Source of the DNA: Gryganskiella cystojenkinii
Lineage: Eukaryota; Mortierellomycota; Mortierellomycetes; Mortierellales; Mortierellaceae
Assembly: GCA_015852425.1 (NCBI GenBank)
Contig: JAAAIG010000092.1
Coordinates: 1-64,000 of the forward strand
Reading direction: 5' to 3'
DNA length: 64,000 nt
Below are positions 1-11,849 of this stretch, in pieces; the stretch's first letter is position 1; each line of letters opens with the position of its first letter. The translations under genes were made by a program, and so were the position numbers. The notes below the pieces were generated by a model. That model saw only the letters and a list, made by a program, of their open reading frames with translations. It made no database searches and had not been told where the DNA came from.

Positions 1-230
1 TTTTCTTTTTCGTGGTTCGCCGCGAGATTAGGTCCATGCCGATAACAGATCCAAAAGTATGCGGGACGGAGGGAGGGTTGTCGCAACAAGTTGGGTGACT
101 TCACTGACCATGAAGACTAGTCTTTGGTCCTATCAGTCGAGGCGGTTTTGCTCGGACTGGGACGCGACCGAGACATCGATGCAACAGTGCTTTTTTATTT
201 TGGTGGCAACAAACAAGCTGCAAATCATTC

Positions 231-2335
231 TTAAACAACAATGGCTGTTATGGGTTCAACAACCACCAAATGAACCTCCTCCGAATCGGCAGCGTCCGTC
301 TTCTTTGCGATAGCCCCCTCTTTCTCGGTCGCCTTCTGCTTCTCTTGTTCCAACTCATATCGCTTCGATAATCTCTGTGGCAAGACCTCGCCTTTACCGC
401 GCTTGGGAACTCGGGGCAGATATGAAATCTCGGGTCTGTACGAGAACCCTTTGAGGAGAGCCTTGGTCTTAACCGATTGAGGGACGAAATTCAAAGCCAG
501 GAATCGGATCAGTCGTTCTTTGAACGTCTAAAACAGACATTGGAAGTGGAGAACGTTCAGGTCCAGTCCAATCGATAGAGATTCTGTCAAAAAATTCACA
601 TCTCGTCCTCCCCCCCTCTCTCTCATGTCGTTTCCTAATCTTACCTGACCGTTGAAAAAGATTGCGTTGAACTTGCTCTTCTCAAACATGTCACGGACAT
701 GATCGTGTCTTTGCTCTTTATAACTCTGAAGGGCCGTTTGGATCGATTCCTTTGATAGGGATTCAAGATCGTACAGGCAATTGGCCAGGATGACCGCGTC
801 CTGCATGGCGCAAGAAGCACCCAAGCCAGCACTCGGTAGCAGTTTATGAGCAGCTATGAAGTTTGGTATAAGAAAGTCCCGTAAAAAAAAGTCGTTTCCA
901 TAAGGTCATTGTTGATATCAAATAATGAAAACATACTAATCACAGAGGAAACATCTTATCAGTCGTTACCATCGCCAATAAGTACTGTTCGGCCATGGTA
1001 CCATGTCTCGAACAACTTGTCTTCCAGGAACACTTTGCAAACATCTGGTGTGGCATCGATCAAGTTACCGATCGTACCACCCCCAGGCACCTTGAAGTCA
1101 CGAACTTGCGAGACTAGTCCGCCAGCACTACCACCCTGACCCATGGCCGTCTCGGGTCCCCATTCCGTACAACGAAATTTGACACTCTCTGAATCCTCCA
1201 TCGACTCAAGTTGAAAGATCACGACCCAGCAGACCCTTTGATCCCGAACATTCAATTCACTCCAGGTGAATTGCGTCCCTCGTCCGATAATCTGTGAAAA
1301 CGTTGTTGCTGTTCGATCCTTCACGAAGGGAAACTGTTCAGGGTTCAGGGGATTAGTGGTGCCTACCAAACACATGTACCCTTTGCTCATCTCCTGAGCG
1401 TCTGAGGCGGGTAAGAGATCGTTCTGTTGTAGGGTCTTGTAGAGACTCTGACGTACAGCACTATAAGCGCCATCCGCACCGACGAGGACATCACCATGGT
1501 AGGTCGTACCATCGGCGCAACGGATCATAACGCCTTCTTTGTTTTGCTGGATCGACATCACCTTCTTGCCGTAGTGGATTCTCTCTGCAGGCACCTTGGA
1601 GTGGAGCAGCCTTAAAAATGACTCTCGAGGGAAGAGTAGCATATCATAACCGAGTCTACAAGGGGAAAAAAAGGTAGTGGGGGTAGGGCAGGAGGTGCAA
1701 TATGAAGAGGGTTGAGAATCTATTGCTCCAGCCTCCTGTCACGCGTTCATTTGGTGTCCACTCTCTCACTTACAAGTCATCCGTGTTGGCTCTCGGGAAC
1801 GTGGCCACGACTTTGAGGTTCTCGTACATGACATTGGACTCTTCATCATGGAAAGAAATCGCCAAAACTTCTTCAAGAAGTCCTAACTGTTCGACTGATG
1901 GTAATATCGACGCATTCAGGGACATAATTGATCCTATTATCAAAAAAAAAAAAAAAAAAAAAAAAATTGAGCAAAAAAAAAAGAAAGGCAGGACACCTTT
2001 TGGAAACATCATCATTTCAAAAGCGTCCTTCGAAACAAAATAGCAACACTCGAGGGACTGGACGATCTGTTTTTACCGAGAGCCTTGAGACCCGATGCAC
2101 GTTCGTAAATAGTATACGGGATTCCTGCCCGGTCGAGCAGGATGGCGAGGAACAGACCACCAATGCCTGCACCGGCAATCATCACATGGGGGTTTTTGCC
2201 ATCGCTGGTAGGTGGGAGCTGAGATGGGTACTTGAAAGACTTTATGTCTTCATCTTCATAGTAGTAGTCCTTGTCATCACTATCAAACTCGTCAACATGT
2301 TTTTGAGCGCGATGCGGGTTCATTGTAAACGACAT
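231..2335 (-). CDS. FAD-dependent monooxygenase (aromatic-ring hydroxylase fold)
   Basis: Five exons (2335-2077, 1933-1774, 1655-970, 853-645, 527-231) join in frame to a protein of about 536 residues. I chose the start at 2335 because it begins an uninterrupted frame into the dinucleotide-binding motif GAGIGG (residues 55-60). A second FAD-binding signature, GDAAHKLLPSAGLG, sits near residue 368, assembled across the exon 3-4 junction, and is typical of the PHBH/zeaxanthin-epoxidase-like group (PF01494). Such enzymes use NAD(P)H, FAD and O2 to hydroxylate or epoxidise small molecules; the substrate cannot be read from sequence. There is no signal peptide. The N-terminal 45 residues are acidic and Tyr-rich, and the C terminus is charged. 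Intron 1 carries a run of 25 A on the plus strand (1942-1966), which serves as the polypyrimidine tract on the coding strand. Family assignment is firm, the exact reaction unknown. Confidence 0.88.
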
Positions 2336-3337
2336 GCGGTGAAGGAATAAAGGAATATAGTAAACGAATGTGGAGAACCAGGGAAACGTGGGGGAAAAGG
2401 CAAGGAGATAAAACGAGTCGAAGAAGGCGAGAAAGACAAAGAATGTTCTTTCTTTCTCTCTACTGCCCGTGCCCATGCCTCCTATGTACTCTGGCTTTCA
2501 TAAAAAGCACATTTTCCCCATGAACGAGAATCCCCACCATGAGAATAGCTGCACAACATCAAGGCAAATTGAGACATTTGTGGTTGCACAGCATGGTGGA
2601 GCGATTTCATGCGATTAAAAAAACAGAAGAGTCGGTGCCTCGAACACTGCCGAGCTTTCAAGAGCATTAAACAATGACGCAGGTCAAAAGACTGTGAGAA
2701 AAAGAGAGGATAGAACATCCACTTGGAATTGGGCCTTTTTTAAAATTAACGACAATTGAGCCGTTGGAGCGTCTGAAAATTGAAAGCAATTATCACGCCA
2801 CCAAACTGACAGTTGACCCACTCCCTCGCCCGTTTGCTCTCGTGCATGCATGAACAGACTAGAGAGCAGCAATTCATAGATTAAGCCTACGTTCACAATC
2901 TTTTTTGTCATCAACACCGAGCATCGTTCTTATTTATTATCGGACTATGGTTTAGTTACGTTGGTTTTTTCTTGACCTTGTTCTCTGAGCAAAGGGGAAT
3001 GTACAAAACTCTAGAGTAAAAAGGGTCAAAAGGGAGAATAAAGATGAACAAAGCAGAGGCACTGGAGGATAAAAAAGTGTTGCGAGAAATACGAGTACAA
3101 AAAAATATAACAAACAAAAGAACAAACAGAAAAGGGTTTTTTGGGGGGGAGAAAGAGCAAAAAAAAAAAGCAAACTGAAAGATAACGGAAAGAAAAGAGA
3201 AAAAGTGCTGTTGATTTTTTGGGAATGTTACAAGGGGGAAAATAAACCGCAAAAGAATTTTGTTAAAAAAAAGAAACAGACAAGAATCACCATTCCCGCC
3301 CTCCTCCTCCTTCAGGCAAGCTCATAGCCTTTCTTCT
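2336..3337. other. Intergenic region between two minus-strand genes
   Basis: This 1 kb holds the upstream region of the FAD monooxygenase and the 3' flank of the Def1 gene. Its right half (about 2950-3280) is strongly A-rich on the plus strand. I see no supported gene. Confidence 0.6.
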
Positions 3338-6300
3338 TTAGTTCTGGGACCAGAACTGCTGGTTACGACCGGAGCCCTGATGCTGGCCCTGGTGCTGACC
3401 CTGGTGCTGGTTGGGGTGGTAGCCCTGGTGGTGGTTGGGGTACTGCTGGTAGTTCGAGAACATCTGCTGCTGGTAGTACTGCTGACCTTGGTTGGCGCTA
3501 CCGGGCTGCTGTCCCTGAAGGCTAGCGCCACCGGCCATCTGGTTGGTGCTCGAGTTCTGGGATCCAGCAACATTGGCCTTCTCGGATCCAGAGTAGTTGT
3601 TTGATCCAGCGTTGCCCTTGGTGTTGTTGGCGTTCGTGGTGGGGGTGGCACCAGGTTGCTGCTGGTTACCCAAGAAGTTCTGCATACCAGGGTTACCGTA
3701 TTTGGCATAGGGATCGTTGTTCAAACCACCCATACCGTGGATACCGGCTCCAGACATGTCCTCATATCCAGACTGGGAGTACTGGTGGTGACCCTGGCCA
3801 GCGCTCGAGCTGTAGTTGCCGTAGGGGGAGCTGTTGGCGGCGCCGGGCTTGCTCGAGTGCTGCTGCTGACCCTGGTGCTGGTACATGGGGTACATGTTCT
3901 TGTTGACGAAGGGCTGGCCGTATCCAGACTGCTGGTAGTTGGGGAACTGGTTGGGGGCCATGTAGTAGTAAGGGTAGTAAGGCATGCCTCCGGCAATGTT
4001 GGGGTAAGCCTGCTGTTGCTGCTGCTGGAGGGTCTGCTGAGCCTGAGTAGAGCTGGTGGTGGCGCCGGTGGTGCTGGTGGTGGCAGAGGAGTCCTGGTTG
4101 TACTTGGCATCACGAGTCTGGTAGTTGTTGGCTCCAGTAACGGGAATCTGACCATAGCTGGCGGGGTCGTAGTACATGGCTCTCTGGAGGTCGTTTCCGT
4201 AAAGAGCAGCGTAGTCGTTGGGAAGAGAAGCCATAGGGCCCATGCCGAAGGAACCGATCTGGTTGGCAGGGTTAGGCATGTAAGAGCCATAAGGCGAGCC
4301 CATAGCATCGTGAGCCATGCCAGGGTGGTGGTGGTGCTGACCGAGGTAGTTGTTGGCGGCGGCGGGATCCTGCTTCAAGTAAGAGGCGTTAGCGGCAGCG
4401 GGCGAGAGACCGCTGGCAGCAGCAGGGGTAGCGCCCTGGTATCCGGCAGCACCAGCGCTGGGCTGACGGTTGTAGGCAGGCTGCTGGGGCTGCTGGGAAG
4501 GGGTGGTGGCAGCAGGGGCGGCGGCAGGAGCAGGAACGGCAGCGGCAGGTTGAGGGGTAGCACTCTCGGGCTGAGCGGCAGGGGTCTCTTCCTCGGCATC
4601 ATCGTTCAAAGAGAAACTTCCAAACTTGACGCCAACGCTCTGGAGAGCCGATGATCCACTGGGCATGACGACGGGAGCATCCTGGTTCAAGCGACGGGGT
4701 TGGGGAGCAGCCTTCTTCAATCCTGGGGGTCCAACTGCAACAACCTTGGGCGAGGGAGAGACAGCTGCCTGGACGGGCTCGGTCTCATAAACCGTTTCAG
4801 CAACAATGGGCTCCTCGATCTTCTCCTCGACCTTCTCCTCAACAATAACTTCGGGCTCAGGAACAACCTCAGGTGTCTCCTCAGCAACAACAGGTGCAAC
4901 CTGGGGAACAGCCTCGACAACGGGCTCAACGACCTTGGCGGCTTCAGGAAGGATGGGTTCAGCAGCGGGTATATGGACAGGAGCAGGTGCAGGAGCTGGG
5001 GGTGCAACGGGTTGAGGAGCAGGCTCGGGCCTAGGAGTCGACAGAAGAAAGCAAAGAATAAAGGTTAACGCCTGGTAGTAGCAACAAAAATCAATAAGTC
5101 TGATTCGTCACTAATGAAACATTAGAAGTGACGCCATTTCAAATCCTTTCATTGATCCTAGTCTTACTTGACAATCTTGGCCCAGGACATCTTGCTGCCA
5201 GCAGGAATTGTGGCAGTGTTCACTTTACGGACAGGGGCAGAGGCAGCTGCGGCAGCAGTAGCAGCAGGTGCGGCAGGCCATGAGTCATTAGAGGCAGTCG
5301 TGCTGGTGGCGGGAGTTGACCAAGCCTCGGTAGAGGTGGTAGTAGAGTCGTTAGTTGCTGCGGGAGCAACAGTCTCGGAAGCCTCCTGAGTAGTACCAGC
5401 GGCGGTCTCGGCCCATGAGGGAGTAGTGACGCTCTCAGTCTTCTCGGTGCTGGTTTCCTCTGTGGTCTCCTCTGAGTTAGCGTCCTTGGGACGTCCGTTT
5501 TGTCTGTCACCACCATTCAAGGCACGAGGGGCGCCCCTTGTCGCACCACCACGTCCGCCACGGAATCCATCTATAACACAACAAAAAACATTGTATTCAG
5601 TAATCTGCATAAAGCCAAGGAGTGATTTCGTTTTTTTTGTTTGCGGGTCGACATGGAGGAGATAGTTGCTTACCACCACGACCACGTCCTGCAAAACCAC
5701 CACGCTGGCTGTTGGATGAGCGGAACTCTTGCTTCTCAGCGGCGGTCTTTGGCTTGGGGGTCTTTTTCTTGCCTTTGACCTCACCCCACTGAGTGGCATG
5801 ACCTAATGATCCACGATAAGAAAAAATAAGTATATATGTCGTTTCTAGTACTTGAAACAACAGAGCAAAATACCCTGAAGCAAAAGGAGGCAGCCAGGGG
5901 AAAGGACAACTCCTGACACGATCACAGCTGCTTTCCGATTGCTTTCCTTTCCCCTTTGTTGATCGCACTCCTGTCCATAAATACTTTTGGCTTTATCCAA
6001 TACCAGATCGATGGTGACAACGACGGTTCCCAGCTGGGGGTTTTTTTGACAGATAATCGTAAACAAACCGCTGCTCCCCCACAAGGGAGGGGCACGGACA
6101 AAAAAGTCAACATCGCACCAACACGAAGACAACCGTTACTGACACAAACCCCACCTGACCTTTTCTGTGCTAACGGATCCCCCCCTCCCGACACTTTTTT
6201 TCAAATTATTATTTTGCATCCAGCGGCAATCAAGCACTTTCCCAGCTGTGCCAGGGTTGATCTGTGCCCCAACTGGATTGTGTTTGAATGATCATGAAGT

Positions 6301-6529
6301 GGCTGTGCATAATCAGAGCGAGAAAGAAGAATGAAATGACTAACTTACCATCACTGATCCGATCAATTGTAACGTTGAGATCGCCATTGGCTTCTTGGAG
6401 GGCAGTCAAGAGATCTTCCTCTGACCAGTCTGCAAAGAGTTCTTTCAATGTAGCGAGAGAAGCTGCATGTTCTGGGCGTCTCTGTGTTGAATTGCTGTGA
6501 ATAGAAGCCATTATATCTAGAGCAGGCAT
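3338..6529 (-). CDS. DEF1: RNA polymerase II degradation factor 1-like protein (Def1)
   Basis: Four exons (6529-6349, 5802-5674, 5570-5168, 5030-3338) give about 801 residues, close to yeast Def1 (738). Exon 1 encodes a CUE-type ubiquitin-binding domain (residues ~20-60, core LKELFADWSEEDLLTALQEA). Next come an ATQWGEVKGKKK segment, an RGG-rich stretch and the motif MSWAKIVKPEPAPQP. The rest is a long low-complexity tail rich in Q, N, Y, G and P that ends in FWSQN. In yeast, Def1 promotes ubiquitylation and degradation of stalled RNA polymerase II after DNA damage, its CUE domain engaging ubiquitin-like surfaces, and proteasomal removal of the Q-rich C terminus moves it into the nucleus. These roles are family knowledge, not visible here. 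An internal ATG at 6511 is an alternative start. UBAP2-like RGG proteins share the same architecture and are the main alternative. Confidence 0.8.
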
Positions 6530-7798
6530 TGTTTATAAAGTAGAGGAAGTGAGGGTATTAGTGTCGAGGAGGATGTCTATTTTTTGTATGTTGGCGTGGA
6601 GGAGGTGTAAAAGAAGAATAAAGAAAGAAAGAAATGGAAAAGAAACGAAAAATAAAAACTGCAGCGGAATCGAACAAAGCGGATCAACTCGAAGCAGACC
6701 AAAAAAAGGGTGGCAAATCTCAGACGCACACACACACGCAATCCATATTGCTGTTTTATGACAGAAGGGAGTAAACGTGTCTTTGCCTCCGGCCGACTCG
6801 ACTGATCAGTTCCAACTGTCGTTTGCTGCCCGTCTATCCTTATCCCAATCCTTTCCAAGGCTATTTAGGCCTGTTCATTGACGATAGATGCCAAGTGTTG
6901 AGTAGATCCAGCCAAGACATGAATAAACAAATCTCGGTCGTCAAGGCACCGGGCGATGGCGCTGATAGGTTCTCAAAAAGGGTCCTGTCCCCATGAGGTT
7001 GATCAGATTGTCATGATCAGGGCCAATTTTGATTGACTGCATCCCGAGTCGTCATTTTTCATGCTGATTGGCGGTTGTGGGATGATGATCAGATATTAAA
7101 AATCAATCACAACAACAACAAGTCGTGTGTGTACCTTGATATGAATGGGGTGTATGTGTGTGTGTTTGCGATGGAGCGAGTTTGTGTGTGTGTGTGCGTG
7201 TAGGATGGAGGGATGGGAGGTGGCGAAACGGGTAAGGATGCGTAGAAAAGTGAGTTGATGGGATTAAAAGGAAGGGAAAGGAAACTTTTTTCTTTTTAGC
7301 TTTTCTTCTTTTCTTTTCTCTAATATTTTTGCTACCCCTGTCCGCTGTCCTTTGAAGGAACAAAAGGGAGGGAAACAACCCGCAGAGTGACGTGTACGGT
7401 TTTTTGCATAAAAGGGTAACTTGGTACCCCTGTACGTATTATTTTTGGTCAATATGCCAACAGTCTCACAAGCCACTATTCATGTCAACTATTGCTCTTT
7501 TCTTCAAAAAAAGAAACTTATGTTTACCACAAGAGTATTCAGACACAGACCCTCGAAACCAAGGTGCATAAAGTCTGTCTTGTTCTCCCACATGTGGTCG
7601 GCGACGTCGATTCGCAGTTGAAGGTGACCTACTTGGGACTTGGGAGCCCTCCAACTGATCCATGCACGCCTTAAAGAAACAGTTCCGATTCCTGGAACGT
7701 CAACAGAGTCTGGTTACGGTCGTTCAACGTTTTCTCGAACTCGTTTAGCACTGTACATGCAAAGCAATCCTTTTTTTAGCGCAGGAGACGTCGACGGT
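6530..7798. other. Intergenic region upstream of Def1
   Basis: The left part is the likely promoter and 5' leader of Def1. A TG-rich simple-repeat tract lies at about 7123-7200. The frames present are short and of low complexity, and I see no supported gene. Confidence 0.55.
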
Positions 7799-8560
7799 TC
7801 AGCGTTTCCTTCGTAGTCTCGTCACCGTGATATCTTTTATCCTTGCTGTTGACGTTGTCAATCTTTTTGTGATTATTACAGTGGACAATGGTACTGTAAT
7901 ACTGTGGTTACCTCGGCTACCAGCTTGATGATCAATATCAGCTTGAGGTGCAGGTCTTTTGCTCTTCCAGGTTGCGACAATGATATGGACCTCTGAGCAG
8001 TGACGATTGACTTCGAGAATAGGCGCGATACCGATAGACTTCATCGAAGGGGGGCTACCCTGCTTACGGATGACGACGCTACCTCTCGTTGGAAATACAA
8101 AGATATTACCAAAAGTAAATGCGGCCATTCTCGGCCCAAATAGTGATGGTTCAATGTTGCTGTCTATGCCATCGCTGAATCCGATTTTTAGACCAGTAAT
8201 GACACTAGGACAAAGCATCCTCGCTACCGCCGTCGCAACAGATTCATTGGTTCTGACTTCGAGGACTAGACCATTTTTGAAAAGTAAGCCCGATATTTAA
8301 CCCAGATTCTTGCGGGAGTATATCTTGTTTCTGGCAGCGTTGGCCGCGTTCAAGGGCTGGTAATACAAGTCACTTGAACGAAAGTCTGAGTCTGCTGTAA
8401 ATAGCTCCCTTGTTGGATGAATTTTACCAGCTACATGTGCCGTAAGGTCTGTGTCCTTCGGACTCTTGTCATTCTGTTGGAGAGGACGCGCTTGGAAGTT
8501 GCTGACACACAACCATATGATTTCAACGATGTTCTTTGTTATATTCTTTTCACGATCTCA
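7799..8560 (-). pseudogene. Decayed or unresolved hypothetical gene with one in-frame stop
   Basis: On the minus strand one frame stays open from about 8560 to 7799 except for a single TAA at 8299-8297. The two halves (before: ...NAANAARNKIYSRKNLG; after: ISGLLFKNGLVLEVRTNESV...) are in the same frame and have mixed, protein-like composition. A plausible splice donor (CGAG|GTAACC, exon end ~7912) follows the second half. No start codon or upstream exon could be fixed, and I recognise no family. Possible readings are a pseudogene with one nonsense mutation, a gene whose stop lies inside a short intron I cannot place, or two adjacent exons. No neighbouring gene helps to interpret it. Confidence 0.35.
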
Positions 8561-9205
8561 GAGACTTGGCGGTTTCACCTACGAAATTGCGGAACGATTC
8601 AGCTGACGGTTTAGCAATCGTCTTTTGAGCAGAATCGATGGTTGTACATCAAGATGATGCGGTGAAACTTCTTGGGATGACAATGGCCTTCACTCAACGT
8701 TTATGCCTTGGCGATGACTTTGAGACGCGGGCGAGTTTGAGCTACCGGGCTCTGACCCGACGGTTTGATGGGCACGATTTGGCACCACGAGCTGCCTCAA
8801 CTTTGAGCTTGGTACCAACGACAGCGATGCCAGTTCGGGGGGGATTCAGCGATCCAGTCTGTGACAAGACTGAATACTGGTCTGGACTAGGGTCTGATGA
8901 TACTCCGAGTGATGCCAGTCTGAAAAAGTTCAGGCTCTGAAAAAGAAAGTGACCCCTGGACAAGACTTTGTCTTCTTGGGTGCAGTTCGGGAGACAGCGT
9001 TGGCGAGGGCATATTTTTTTTCAGGTGCGGTTTTGGCTCTAAGGACTGTTGAGCAGGTTGTGTCCGTCACGACTTGCTCGAGAATTACATCTGATGTAGA
9101 CCATCACAAAGCTGTAAGCCAATGTCTGAAGCTTTGGATGGATTTGGTAGGGGAGTCGAGCTTGATGCCGGTGTCGAGACCAAAGTCGTTTTCCTCTTTG
9201 GAAGC
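8561..9205. other. Gene-poor stretch
   Basis: Several overlapping frames of 70-100 codons occur on both strands (for example plus 8638-8940), but none shows a recognisable domain, splice context or clear coding bias. The short words AGTCTG and GATGAT recur, suggesting old low-complexity decay. I support no gene here. Confidence 0.4.
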
Positions 9206-9535
9206 CTAGCTGCCTGTCTCAAAGAAGGTACTTGCGAAGGTGTCATAGGCGGCGATTGTCTCGACAATGGCGTGCCATGATTCAGATCCAGACACCAAAC
9301 TGCGGGATGCGAGTCTGATGAAAATGGTGGCTGGACTTGGTCCTGATGATGGCAACAGAGTCTGATTGCTTTTTTTTGGATACATGTCACCACAGAGATG
9401 ATTGGATCCCGGAGCCGAGAGCGGTGACGATGATGTAGACGGAAGCGATGTGGAGAGATGGCTTTGAAAGAATTCGGAGTGTTCCTGGTTTATGACCGGG
9501 TTCTGCCCTGCGAGGACTGGTGAACCATCGTCCAT
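9206..9535 (-). CDS. Hypothetical protein, low confidence
   Basis: An ATG at 9535 opens a frame of 109 residues ending at 9206 (MDDGSPVLAGQ... to FASTFFETGS). It is Ser/Thr/Pro-rich in the middle and mixed at the C terminus. The same frame is open upstream to about 9679 without an ATG, so a 5' exon may be missing. No domain, signal peptide or homologue is recognised. Plus-strand sequence over the same bases is also open in places, so this may be chance. Confidence 0.2.
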   Translation of the reverse strand: MDDGSPVLAGQNPVINQEHSEFFQSHLSTSLPSTSSSPLSAPGSNHLCGDMYPKKSNQTLLPSSGPSPATIFIRLASRSLVSGSESWHAIVETIAAYDTFASTFFETGS

Positions 9536-10950
9536 CTCCAAATGCAGTTCACGGGGTTGAGAGAGGTCTTTTGTTCTCGAGGTGTTGACGTCTTGAGATG
9601 AACTTGGTTGTGGATGACTCTGGTTGTGGCGGATAAGGGCAAGTGACGAGTGTGTGTGAGAGAGAGAAGGGAGAAGCAAAGGGATGGTTGGAGAGGGAAA
9701 GCACTGGGAAGATAGGCAAGAAAAGAATTTGCCATCATTTCTGCAGATTTTGTGTCAGCAGGACTCACTCATCAGTGCATTTGACTCTTTGAGCTAACGG
9801 AACAACTCGAGCAGGAAACGGACTCGATCTTTGGGACCACGACACGCAGGACTGTCGCTGGTTGCTGTCTGAACCTCAAGAACTGGTAGAGGAGGTGATC
9901 ATCCTCCCAGCACCACACCGCGTCACGATTTTACGCCCAAGTTCGGGATGTTTTTCTAGAAAGACAATCCCTCATCACACTCGCACAGTGTGGTGACGTC
10001 TTCTGATCAAATCAACAAGCTCTCCTCATGCAAATGACTTCACTCGATCATGAACGACGCCTTCGACCCTTCCTGTCCGACTACTATGGTGCTATATCGC
10101 AGTAGAAAAGTCGGATTGTCATGTGATCTTCACTTGTCCAAGAAGCTACAGGTCGGGCGGTCATCACCGGCCAAACAAGTTGGTGACATGAATTTCTCTT
10201 GGGAATTCATCGAGCTCCTTTTGTACGGTGAACATGAGCAGATCCTGCCGACAAGTGACACCAGTGCGATTGCGCTTCTGACCACAATTCTCTAGATGTA
10301 GAAGTAGCACTTCAACCATGTTTGCGATGAACCCTTTGACCACGCTCAAGTCTCGGGCGCGACTGATATTCAAGTCCGGTTACTGATCTCCCAAAACAAC
10401 TACCGCCACTGAGTACAAGAAGAGCGGGACTGGCCCCCTCCTGATCGTAACAACGCTCTGTCACACTTCCATAGTTAACCCTCTCTTCTTTTCTATTTTT
10501 TTTTTACTTTCTCTGCTTCATGCCCATCTTGCTTTTGTATTTTTTGTCATTTGTAGTTTTATTTTGAGCACCACTTTTGCACTGCATTGTTTTTTTCTCG
10601 GAGGTCTCCCCATTTCGATGGGAGAGCGACCGCCTGAAGCTGAAAGGGGCAATTGATTTTATTGGACGAACCACCCAGTGACCGTCTCGGCGACAAGGAT
10701 TTCTCCTGGGAGTTCGTCACACGCGACGCGTCCATTACAGCCACCACAACACTCCAGCAGATAGATCAATCTTTTTGTCATCTCCATTTAGTAGCACAAG
10801 GCAATTCATTGTGGAAAATTGCTGTTGTTGTAATAAGAAGATAAAGGGGTATTTAAGACTGCCTATTGTGAGCGAGGGGGTATTCTAGAAGGCTGTTGAG
10901 ACTGGTGGGTTTTATGATACTTATAGAGTTGGTGGGTATGGGGGCGAGAA
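9536..10950. other. Gene-poor block with two related decayed segments
   Basis: I see no supported gene. Two diverged segments around 10176-10212 and 10679-10716 can both be read on the plus strand as G-D-x-x-F-S-W-E-F-[IV], with several synonymous differences, suggesting an old duplication of coding DNA. A short ATG-started frame (10050-10295, 81 residues) contains the first of them. Poly-T-rich DNA lies at 10490-10560. Confidence 0.35.
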
Positions 10951-11020
10951 AGAGCCAATATTGAAGGATCAAAGAGTAATGTCGCTATGAGCGCTTGGCT
11001 TCCACAAGCCAGTCATCCCA
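10951..11020 (+). repeat. Dispersed coding-like segment, copy A
   Basis: This 70-bp segment can be read as ANIEGSKSNVAMSAWLPQAS and closely matches segments at 35207-35277 and 37092-37177. Many differences among the copies are synonymous, so the peptide rather than the DNA has been conserved. No start codon, stop or flanking ORF makes it a gene here, and it looks like a relic of a gene family. Confidence 0.7.
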
Positions 11021-11361
11021 CTATCAATTGTCTGGAGGGTGTAAGTGCTGGGCAAACAAAAAAAAATTCAGACGAAGAGCATGAGCTAACCTCTAGGAGA
11101 AAAAAATTAATTAATGGGTCGAGTGGTGTGAGCTGTAAGAAACAAATGGCTGATGTCGAGCACTAGGGAAAACGAAATGTTAGACGTGCAAGCTATGCGA
11201 CGAAACTTCCGCAATCTGCTCGTTGCCTGTTCATTTTTTAACGTCGTAGCGCAGATTAGATAGAGCCTTTGAGGCAGACGCAAAGAAGCAAGCCAAGTAA
11301 GAGACCAGACCGTAAAAGTGAAGTCTTCAAAAAATAAACTCTTCATCTGTCAGCAGTGACC
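11021..11361. other. Gene-poor stretch
   Basis: AT-rich sequence. A minus-strand ATG frame of 79 residues (11107-11346) has no recognisable feature, and I do not call it a gene. Confidence 0.4.
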
Positions 11362-11800
11362 ACTGCACGCCCCCCGCAGGAAAAAAAAGGGACGCGTCTG
11401 TCCTGTCTGAGTTGTCCAAGTTGTCCAAGCACTTTTTTGAAACTCCTTTTTTGTGTTCGTGTGTGCAGGCTTTTCTGCTGCACGCCTACCGCAGGAAAAA
11501 AGAAAAAGAAAAAGAAAAGGGGGCTTCTCTGTCTTGTCCAGGTTGTCCGAGAACCTTTTCTTGAATCCCCTTCTTGTGTTCACGTTCCTTCGCCTTTTGT
11601 TGGTTTTTGCTGCACGCCAGCTAAAAAAAAAAGGTGCCAGGTCTGTGTTCGTTTTTTTCACCTTCCGTTGGTTTCGGCTGTACGCCCGCAGCAAAGGTTG
11701 CTCTCCCTTTTCTTTTTCCTTTTTTTTCTGCAGCAATTTTCGCACAAAGGTTACGCTCCAAGATGCTCCAGCTGGTCGGGTGCAGGAAAGCTGCAAGACA
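11362..11800. repeat. Degenerate tandem repeat array
   Basis: At least four irregular units are recognisable by the anchor CTGCACGCC or CTGTACGCC (starts near 11363, 11478, 11610 and 11679). The anchor is followed by a CGCAGG-A(n) or CAGC-type run and a T-rich segment. Copies share phrases such as TGTCCAAGTTGTCC / TGTCCAGGTTGTCCGAGAACC and CCTTC[CG]..TTGGTTT. Spacing is about 115, 132 and 69 bp, so the array is decayed. Long overlapping frames on both strands in this interval follow from the repeats, not from genes. Confidence 0.6.
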
Positions 11801-11849
11801 TAAAAATAAATTGACCTTAACGAGGAGATTCCATGTTTCGAGATGACAT

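Noticed and set aside
3260..4654. Long plus-strand frames opposite Def1
   Set aside because: They are antisense reflections of the low-complexity Gln/Ala-rich Def1 tail; the minus strand has the domain and splice logic.
9885..9960. Resemblance to the reverse complement of a bacterial 5S rRNA (CTCCCAGCACCACACC... AAGTTCGGGATG)
   Set aside because: Only short islands match; the flanking helices and the rest of 5S are absent and no rRNA operon context exists.
11350..11846. Long overlapping frames on both strands (up to 152 codons)
   Set aside because: They are produced by the degenerate tandem array and its purine/pyrimidine runs.
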